Assembly: GCA_964512955.1 (NCBI GenBank)
Contig: CAZEKX010000009.1
Coordinates: 1 to 47,014, forward strand
Source: HGM04593 sp964512955
GTDB lineage: Bacteria; Bacteroidota; Bacteroidia; Bacteroidales; Bacteroidaceae
Length of the DNA: 47,014 nt
Reading direction: 5' to 3'
Part shown: piece after piece, positions 41,215 through 47,014 of the stretch
How the letters are laid out: each line of letters starts with the position of its first letter
Numbering within the stretch: the first letter of the stretch is position 1
Made by a program: the position numbers and the translations under genes
Notes under the pieces: model-generated
What the model saw: only the letters and a program-made list of their open reading frames with translations
Told to the model about the DNA's origin: nothing
The model's database searches: none

Positions 41215-44200
41215 TCATCGTGGCAAAGTGATATATATTACCATACCATTATCGCTATCACGTGCCTCAAGCCTACCACCTCTCCAACCCATAACATCCT
41301 CATGCATACGTACAATTTCCTTTGCAACAAGATACTCCATCCCAACAATATTATTCCCTATTATTTTGTTACGTGAAGGAGTAAACAGTTCTGCCAACTC
41401 GTCGGACGACAAACGCCGACGTTCATCCACAAGTTCAATCCTTACCACATTGTTCTCCTCAAGGGTACGTAATGAAATGCTACCCGGCAAAGGTACCGAC
41501 AACAAAGCATTTAACAGCGATTCAAATAACAGATAAACCAAATCGCAATCACCGGAAACCGTAGCAGTTATATCTTCACAATGTAACTCCATATTAATAT
41601 GGTTCTTAGCGACACGTTTGTTCACCATATGCTGAAGGTGTTTACAGATATCAGCAAGAGGAATAGAAGATATACGAAACGCAGTATCGTCCAACTGTCG
41701 CATAGCGCACGAAGCAAGTACCCCAAAGATAGAATTGTAATAGTCCATCAACTCTTTCATCGCCGATATCTTCTCGTTCCATGCCACCTCGTCGGCAGCA
41801 CTGTTTTGCAGTTGACACACAAGTTCTCGTATACGACCGGGATAATATATTGTCTCATGCTTTATTACCGACAAGCAGTTATCCATAACTAAATTCTGTA
41901 CGTGCAAACGATTCTCCTCCATTTTTGCACGCTCCACTTCATCTTGAATTTCATCGAGCGTACGATATTCCCCTGCCAAACGTATCGAAGAGTGATAAAT
42001 TGCCGAAGCCACATACCCAAGAATAAGTTCAACAGTCATACGTTCACTCTCGGTGATACTGCGCTCGGTTGCTATGGAGACTGCCCCTACCGCATAATGT
42101 TCACCTGCCGACACAGCAACCAGAGGAAATATATTCAACAAGCCTCCATTATAGTAGAATGGTTTGCAACTCGCGTGTACGCGATGCAGATAAAGTTCAT
42201 TCAACTCGTCAACATTGCCAAAGGCAGAAGCAACAACATCGTTTGCCCCTTTCAGAAGCACAAACACATTGGTTATACGCAACAGTTCACACATACCGTT
42301 AAGCATTTCCTTTGCAACCCCATGTGCAAGTTCACTATTGTCCATACGAGAACCGGCAATAAGGTTCAACAAGCGACGGTTTACCTGCTGCACCAATTGA
42401 CTGTTCATACGTTCCACAATACCATGACGCACATACAACATTGCATAGGCCACAAGCAATATTAGCAGCAAGGTTATGCATAGTACCACGGCAACCCTGC
42501 GATTATTGGCAAGATGTTGCATCTTCTCGTAGTGCTGTGCAACTCCTTTATCTTCGTGCACAAGACGATATAATTTGGCATATATGGTATTGTTGTATCT
42601 GTATGAAGCCCAGTTCTGCAATGCCAACGATGCCACTGCCACCTCGTTACGTATGTCAAGAAGATTATAATAAACCTCCTCTTTCAGTGAATCGGCAAAC
42701 AGTCCCTTCTGCCACCATTTTATTTCTGACGATGCACCTTTCTCAAAAGTTAAAGTATCACTACCACCGACAGTATCAAGATAGTAGGCATTAAGTTCTT
42801 TCAAAGCATTTTGAGCATGCAACATAGCATCGGAATAACGTCCGTCTACATTACATCGGTATACAGAATCGGCAAGAATCCCGACATTCTCTATATGTCT
42901 ATTCACTGCCGGCAATGAACATGGCAGTAACATAAACAATAGGAAGGAGATGGTTCTCAATACTCCTTTCGGTAAGCGGAAAGAGAAACGACTACCCCTG
43001 CCTTGAACACTTTTTATATCCATTCTGCATACCCCGAAGAGAGCACCGCTTTTTCGGTACTTTTCAATTATACCTTTGCAGTTCATGAGACCAAATCCAC
43101 CGCCCTTATTTTTTGCCAAACTATTCTTGCAACCTATAACAGAGGCATCGTAAACCTTTTCGTTTAATATACGTTCTATATCCTCTTGTGATAAGCCTTC
43201 ACCGGTATCACTTACCGCGACTTCGATATAGTTATCACCTTCCACAGCCTCAACCGTTACTTTGCCACCCTGCAAAGTGAACTTGGCGGCATTATCGGCT
43301 AGAGTATTTATCATAAAGAGAGTAAGAGCCTTGTCAGCCTTCACCACTGCAAAAGACTCCTTTACATCGAGTGTAATACCTTTAAGTTCAAAAGCCTGAG
43401 CACCTTTGGCTATAATCTCGAATAGTTCTGCCAAAACAAAATTTTCTATATGCAGATTCAGTTCACCTCGGCGCATCTTTATCCAATGTTCCAATATTGT
43501 ATTGTAATCATCGAGTTTAGCGGTAAGTTCGGCTACATACTCAAGCCTCAAACGCTCGATATCTCCACACGAAACAGAATTGGAAAGATGTCGTAACTCA
43601 TTCAACATTCTATCCATATAAGGACGCATACCACTTACGATGGAGAGTGAAACACGCTTTAGAATATTCTCACGTTTATGTTCCGACAGATAAAGATTAT
43701 ACGATATACGTTGTTGTTCTGCCTGCACCTGTTCATCGGCAATATTTGAGATTCGTAATCCTTCATCTATCGCCGCGCCCACGTATGGCAACGCAAGTTC
43801 AATAAATGAGCGTTCCTCGATAGTTAATTCCCTGTTGCAAGACACAACAAGAGATTCGTATGTTTCACCATCAACTCTCACTAAAGGGAAACTGTAGCAC
43901 GATTCACTAGGAATGAACTTATTATCGTAGATTTTGAATCCTATATCGTCCGATATCTTCATCATGTGAGTATTGAGAATATCCTCCACTGAACGATGTA
44001 CAGCATCTATATTCTCCAACTCACGTGGCAATTCTATCATAAGATGCCGACACAACTCTAATAACGTCCTCATATTTGCAGTGTAACGAATGGCACTTCT
44101 ACGCCAACGCATATTCAGCAAATATGTACATACTGCGACAGTTATAAGGGCTGCAATTGCACCAACGAACCAAATATACATGCGGTTTGCACTCTCTTCG

Positions 44201-45447
44201 GCAGCAATAGCACTGCTCTCCATCTGTTTATTTAAACGTGTAGTCTTTAACAAATCGAGATAACTATTTCTGTTTATATCGGAGAGGTATTTATCGCCAA
44301 GACCCGCATAGGCACAACTTGCTTCGCGACGCACACTCAACAAACACTCTGCAATATTTATTTCATTATCATTCTCAAAACGTAATATCTCATTGTCATC
44401 TACATATTGCAAAGAGAACATGGGCAGAGAATCGGCAACATTGTAGTATTCATTTATATACCCCATGGCATTATCCAATAGAAGAAGTGCATTATCGTAT
44501 TGCCCCATTTGGGTATTGCATGATGCCGCTACAGCCAATGCCTCAATAGCCATGTATGGGTCGCCGTATGTCTCAAAGTCGGTAACGGCATTAAGAGCAA
44601 AATCAAGAGGAATTTCTCTCAAAGGAATAGTATCTGCACCATAGTTGTATATTTTTTCGGGCATCTCTGTAAAAAGTACCGAACGGGCACTATCGTCACG
44701 TAGCAATATAGCCAATAACAGACGGCAATTTGCTCGCAACCACGTCAGACCTAAAGCGTCGGCACGTTGCAACATAAAAAACAGAGATTCTGCACGTTCC
44801 ACTGGAGAGAGTCCCGGTTCCATAGTTAATATGGAACGTGCATAAACGCGTAATGAGTTATCACGCGACATTGCAAGAGTTGCTTTCAACTGTTCAAGCG
44901 AGGAGTGCATATCGTTCTCTATACCGATATTGGAAAAATAACATATAGATACAATCTCCATCTCTACCAATGCATTTATAAAACGTCGTTTTTCGCCATC
45001 GGACAACATATAATACTCTTCCTCAACTCTTTTCACCCTTGCTTGTGCATCGGTAAGATAATCAAAGAATTCGCGATTTGCCGATGTTCTATAACATAAG
45101 AGCATCATGCCGACATCGGCAACAATTCGTTCCACCTCACAATTGGCGTCATAAAGCACTCTAGTATACAAACTATCGGCAACAAGATAATCCATACGCA
45201 TAAAGGCAGAATAAGCAAGAGCATTATACGCAACAGAACATTGTTCGGGTGTTGCATCCGGAAAGTTCAGTATCTGCATTGCTATCTCATTCATATTCTT
45301 GGGACTCTTGTAACGCAACTCCCACAATTCATTACATAAAGAGTCGGCAAGTGCAGAGGATTCTGTACTTGCGCCATTACCGATACATGATATTCGCATA
45401 AAGACCGATAACAGAACAGATATTATACCGGATAAGATTCTAAACAT
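41215..45447 (-). CDS. tandem sensor histidine kinase (DUF5112/DUF5113-like)
   Basis: 1410 residues. Module 1 (about 1-825): signal or membrane segment at 1-17, TPR-like helical sensor region to about 420, membrane helix about 423-446, GAF-like domain, dimerisation helix with Gly606 where the phospho-His should be, and a good ATP-binding domain (Asn719, D747-T-G-E-G, GGGFGL). Module 2 (about 826-1410): membrane segment, short helical region, second membrane helix, GAF-like domain, dimerisation helix with His1197 (KHETIYYPGR), and a degenerate ATPase (N-box kept, Asp1341 followed by ERRR instead of T-G-E-G). The architecture resembles Bacteroidota DUF5112/DUF5113 kinases. Phosphate would have to pass from module 1's ATP site to module 2's His. 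First gene of a three-gene operon. Confidence 0.85.
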   Translation of the reverse strand: MFRILSGIISVLLSVFMRISCIGNGASTESSALADSLCNELWELRYKSPKNMNEIAMQILNFPDATPEQCSVAYNALAYSAFMRMDYLVADSLYTRVLYDANCEVERIVADVGMMLLCYRTSANREFFDYLTDAQARVKRVEEEYYMLSDGEKRRFINALVEMEIVSICYFSNIGIENDMHSSLEQLKATLAMSRDNSLRVYARSILTMEPGLSPVERAESLFFMLQRADALGLTWLRANCRLLLAILLRDDSARSVLFTEMPEKIYNYGADTIPLREIPLDFALNAVTDFETYGDPYMAIEALAVAASCNTQMGQYDNALLLLDNAMGYINEYYNVADSLPMFSLQYVDDNEILRFENDNEINIAECLLSVRREASCAYAGLGDKYLSDINRNSYLDLLKTTRLNKQMESSAIAAEESANRMYIWFVGAIAALITVAVCTYLLNMRWRRSAIRYTANMRTLLELCRHLMIELPRELENIDAVHRSVEDILNTHMMKISDDIGFKIYDNKFIPSESCYSFPLVRVDGETYESLVVSCNRELTIEERSFIELALPYVGAAIDEGLRISNIADEQVQAEQQRISYNLYLSEHKRENILKRVSLSIVSGMRPYMDRMLNELRHLSNSVSCGDIERLRLEYVAELTAKLDDYNTILEHWIKMRRGELNLHIENFVLAELFEIIAKGAQAFELKGITLDVKESFAVVKADKALTLFMINTLADNAAKFTLQGGKVTVEAVEGDNYIEVAVSDTGEGLSQEDIERILNEKVYDASVIGCKNSLAKNKGGGFGLMNCKGIIEKYRKSGALFGVCRMDIKSVQGRGSRFSFRLPKGVLRTISFLLFMLLPCSLPAVNRHIENVGILADSVYRCNVDGRYSDAMLHAQNALKELNAYYLDTVGGSDTLTFEKGASSEIKWWQKGLFADSLKEEVYYNLLDIRNEVAVASLALQNWASYRYNNTIYAKLYRLVHEDKGVAQHYEKMQHLANNRRVAVVLCITLLLILLVAYAMLYVRHGIVERMNSQLVQQVNRRLLNLIAGSRMDNSELAHGVAKEMLNGMCELLRITNVFVLLKGANDVVASAFGNVDELNELYLHRVHASCKPFYYNGGLLNIFPLVAVSAGEHYAVGAVSIATERSITESERMTVELILGYVASAIYHSSIRLAGEYRTLDEIQDEVERAKMEENRLHVQNLVMDNCLSVIKHETIYYPGRIRELVCQLQNSAADEVAWNEKISAMKELMDYYNSIFGVLASCAMRQLDDTAFRISSIPLADICKHLQHMVNKRVAKNHINMELHCEDITATVSGDCDLVYLLFESLLNALLSVPLPGSISLRTLEENNVVRIELVDERRRLSSDELAELFTPSRNKIIGNNIVGMEYLVAKEIVRMHEDVMGWRGGRLEARDSDNGMVIYITLPR

Positions 45448-45467
45448 CTCTATTATATCGTTCAGGG

Positions 45468-45475
45468 CGAAGTTA
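45468..45475 (-). promoter_or_regulatory. -7 element of the tandem kinase operon
   Basis: The minus strand reads TAACTTCG, TAnnTTCG type, 20 nt before the ATG at 45447. Confidence 0.5.
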
Positions 45476-45691
45476 CCAAATATTCGTAAAAGAATGAATT
45501 ATTATGATGATTTATTCTCTATAAGAAAGAAGAAACAGCCCTGCGTATCACTACGGAAGGCTGCTTGGGGGAATTGAATGATTAAGAAAAAGTAATTTAT
45601 ACGGTATGTAAGTTCTTGTATATTACATATAGTAAACAATGTTATATCTGTTTTGTTCAGAATACATTCGTTTTTGAGTATATTCCAATAA

Positions 45692-45735
45692 AAATCACAT
45701 CGGGTTGTCAATAAATTGACAACCCGATGTGATTT
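45692..45735 (-). terminator. intrinsic terminator of rpsF-rpsR-rplI
   Basis: A perfect 20-bp stem (45692-45711 with 45716-45735), 4-nt loop, 17 nt after the rplI stop. The minus strand ends with TTTTTATTGG. Confidence 0.93.
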
Positions 45736-45752
45736 AATATTTATATCTGTAA

Positions 45753-46208
45753 TTATTCTGCTACAGTCTCTTCAGCAACTACAGTAAAAGGTACCTTAAC
45801 AGCAACCTCTTTGTGCAGTCTTATAGTAGCGGTGTACTCACCAACTTCCTTAGCTGCATCTGCAGAGATAATCTTACGATCTACCTCAATACCAAGTTTT
45901 GCAAGTTCGTCGGCAATTTGAATTGCGCCTACAGAACCGAAAACAGTACCTGTTGAACTAACCTTTGTTGCAATTGTAAGAGAAACACCCTCGAACTTCT
46001 TAGCGAATTCCTCAGCGTCTGCCTTAATCTTAGCCAACTTGTGAGCGCGTTGTCTCAAGTTCTCTGCCAAAACTTTCTTTGCAGAAGGTGTAGCAATAAC
46101 AGCCTTACCGGTAGGGATCAAATAATTACGGCCATAACCGTCTTTTACCTTTACGATATCGTCTTTGTAACCTAAGTTGATTACGTCTTCTTTAAGTATT
46201 AACTCCAT
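45753..46208 (-). CDS. rplI: 50S ribosomal protein bL9
   Basis: 151 residues. MELILKEDVINLGYKDDIVKVKDGYGRNYLIP is the bL9 N-terminal signature; a long connecting helix and C-terminal domain follow. It binds domain V of 23S rRNA near L1. Unusually for this genome it is preceded by AAAGGAGG (46215-46222) at 6-7 nt from the ATG. Last gene of the operon, followed by a strong terminator. Confidence 0.97.
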   Translation of the reverse strand: MELILKEDVINLGYKDDIVKVKDGYGRNYLIPTGKAVIATPSAKKVLAENLRQRAHKLAKIKADAEEFAKKFEGVSLTIATKVSSTGTVFGSVGAIQIADELAKLGIEVDRKIISADAAKEVGEYTATIRLHKEVAVKVPFTVVAEETVAE

Positions 46209-46214
46209 AATTAT

Positions 46215-46222
46215 TCCTCCTT
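46215..46222 (-). promoter_or_regulatory. strong Shine-Dalgarno of rplI
   Basis: The minus strand reads TAAAGGAGGAATAATT before ATG: AAAGGAGG, eight bases complementary to the 16S 3' end. Most genes of this window have no such sequence. Confidence 0.85.
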
Positions 46223-46224
46223 TA

Positions 46225-46494
46225 TTATTTCATCATGTCAGTAACAAAAGGCAGCAAAGCCAAGTGGCGAGCACGTTTAACGGCTTGTGCAATACGGCGC
46301 TGGAATTTCAAAGAGGTTCCTGTGATGCGACGGGGAAGCAACTTACCCTGCTCGTTCAAGAATTTCTTCAAGAATTCGGGATCCTTGTAATCGATATACT
46401 TGATACCGTTCTTTTTGAAACGGCAATACTTTTTCTTCTTGACATCAACTGTGGGAGGTGTCAAATATCTGATTTCTGAAGGTGTCTGTGCCAT
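46225..46494 (-). CDS. rpsR: 30S ribosomal protein bS18
   Basis: 89 residues, full length. Core signature CRFKKNGIKYIDYKDPEFL and LLPRRITGTSLKFQRRIAQAVKRARHLALLPF. It pairs with bS6 on the 30S platform. In Bacteroidota ribosomes this pair with bS21 forms the pocket that holds the 16S 3' tail. It begins 2 nt after the rpsF stop and has an AAGGAGG Shine-Dalgarno located inside the rpsF coding end. Confidence 0.97.
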   Translation of the reverse strand: MAQTPSEIRYLTPPTVDVKKKKYCRFKKNGIKYIDYKDPEFLKKFLNEQGKLLPRRITGTSLKFQRRIAQAVKRARHLALLPFVTDMMK

Positions 46495-46496
46495 AA

Positions 46497-46838
46497 TTAA
46501 TCCTCCTTATTTGCTTTTAAACTTCTTCTCTTAGCGGCATATTCTGCTGCATATTTATCCAACTTAACAACCAAAGAGCGAATTACGCGCTCATCGCGAC
46601 GATACTGCAACTCGAGTTTTGCAATCACTTTAGGATCAGCGTTAAACTCAAACATTACGTAAAATCCGGTTGTTTTCTTCTCAATGGGGTAAGCAAGTTT
46701 CTTAAGACCCCAGTTCTCTTCATTGACAATCTCAGCACCTTCAGCAGTGAGAATGCCTTTGAATTTCTCTACCGCTTCCTTCATCTGAACATCAGACAAA
46801 ACGGGAGTTAAAATGAAAACGGTTTCGTATTGATTCAT
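46497..46838 (-). CDS. rpsF: 30S ribosomal protein bS6
   Basis: 113 residues. MNQYETVFILTPVLSD and the WGLKKLAYPIEKKTTGFYVMFEF block are characteristic. First gene of rpsF-rpsR-rplI. It has no Shine-Dalgarno. The leader has a small perfect hairpin (46869-46882) at about the transcription start. In other bacteria the bS6:bS18 complex binds its own leader RNA; whether this hairpin is that motif is unknown. Confidence 0.97.
   Translation of the reverse strand: MNQYETVFILTPVLSDVQMKEAVEKFKGILTAEGAEIVNEENWGLKKLAYPIEKKTTGFYVMFEFNADPKVIAKLELQYRRDERVIRSLVVKLDKYAAEYAAKRRSLKANKED
46502..46508 (-). promoter_or_regulatory. strong Shine-Dalgarno of rpsR
   Basis: The minus strand reads AAGGAGG (46508-46502), 7 nt from the rpsR ATG at 46494. 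It sits within the last codons of rpsF. See the finding on translational feedback. Confidence 0.85.
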
Positions 46839-46868
46839 TTTAGTTAATAAAAATTTTGGTTAAACATT

Positions 46869-46882
46869 CGTTTATCTAAACG
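46869..46882 (-). promoter_or_regulatory. small hairpin in the rpsF leader
   Basis: CGTTTA/TAAACG, 6 pairs with a 2-nt spacer, just after CACCCG at the likely mRNA start. Candidate site for autoregulation by bS6:bS18, not proven by sequence. Confidence 0.4.
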
Positions 46883-46888
46883 CGGGTG

Positions 46889-46919
46889 CAAAGATAGAGA
46901 TATTTTTTCAAATATCAAA
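46889..46919 (-). promoter_or_regulatory. promoter of rpsF-rpsR-rplI
   Basis: The minus strand has TTTG (46919-46916), a 19-bp spacer and TATCTTTG (46896-46889), the full Bacteroidota consensus. The remaining 95 nt to the window end hold no gene I can see. Confidence 0.75.
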
Positions 46920-47014
46920 CTTTTACAACAACCTTTTTCAAATTCATTACAAACTTAACAAAAACGCAGAGTCAACCAGCAAGTGCAACATTACGAAATA
47001 AATTTGTAAAAGCA

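Larger units (their letters stand above)
45448..45752. other. intergenic region between rplI and the tandem kinase
   Basis: Contains the kinase -7 element (45468-45475) and the rplI terminator (45692-45735). An imperfect hairpin near 45537-45565 is followed by a T-rich run on the minus strand. A 69-codon frame at 45502-45711 has no family character and spans the terminator. I see nothing else I can support. Confidence 0.55.

Noticed and set aside
45502..45711. 69-codon minus-strand frame between rplI and the kinase
   Set aside because: No recognisable domain, runs into the rplI terminator hairpin, and has no -7 element.

Overview
The window is about 47 kb of chromosome from a member of the Bacteroidota, most likely order Bacteroidales. 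The evidence is family content (DUF4494 protein, DUF5112/DUF5113-type sensor kinase, BlaR1-like M56 peptidase with TonB domains, BspA-type leucine-rich repeats, a type IX secretion-like tail, bifunctional HisB and HisIE) together with AT-rich leaders, almost no Shine-Dalgarno sequences and -7 promoter elements of the form TAnnTTTG or TAnnTTCG. I see no rRNA, tRNA, CRISPR array, transposase or prophage gene. It reads as a core-genome segment with a few accessory surface genes.

Layout. 1-602 is non-coding and holds a 46-bp imperfect direct repeat. 603-3471 (-) is rlmD, an rluA-family pseudouridine synthase and a peptidoglycan-binding-like protein. 3729-6449 (+) is ppdK, followed by two terminators and a broken PiT phosphate transporter (-). 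7722-12337 holds an orphan gene, a DedA protein, a NylB-like serine hydrolase, trmO (-) and an acyltransferase-like membrane protein. 12363-15706 (-) is a two-gene operon for a very long beta-helix surface protein and a small partner with a sorting-tail-like end. 16060-20225 (+) is kdsD-like and neuA-like sugar genes, then (after a small - strand gene) fabG and an LRR lipoprotein. 20292-24300 (-) is a blaI/M56 regulatory pair and pyrG. 24488-36409 (-) is one long run: nitroreductase, DUF2520, kdsC, maf, cysK, cysE, and then under its own promoter the complete histidine operon hisGDCBHAF(IE) with a lipoprotein at its end. 36667-39585 (+) is DUF4494, yggS and an acyl-CoA ligase. 39736-45447 (-) is a giant tandem sensor kinase, its response regulator and a small AbgT-like membrane protein. 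45753-46838 (-) is rpsF-rpsR-rplI.

The most interesting signals are regulatory. (1) The histidine operon starts with a 17-residue leader peptide, MRSINRHHHHHFHPFTT, followed by an intrinsic terminator and a competing antiterminator pairing that overlaps the leader stop codon: a complete ribosome-mediated attenuator. (2) rpsR and rplI have full AAGGAGG Shine-Dalgarno sequences in a lineage whose ribosomes hide the anti-SD in a pocket made partly of bS18 and bS6, the proteins of this very operon. (3) The 1410-residue kinase is two kinase modules in one chain with complementary defects: the first keeps the ATP site but has Gly at the phospho-His position, the second keeps the His but lacks the glycine box. 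(4) Three copies of a 17-bp dyad AACTA-N7-TAGTT lie in the blaI promoter region. (5) CTP synthase has changes at two glutamine-contacting positions, and its mRNA probably begins in a perfect palindrome.
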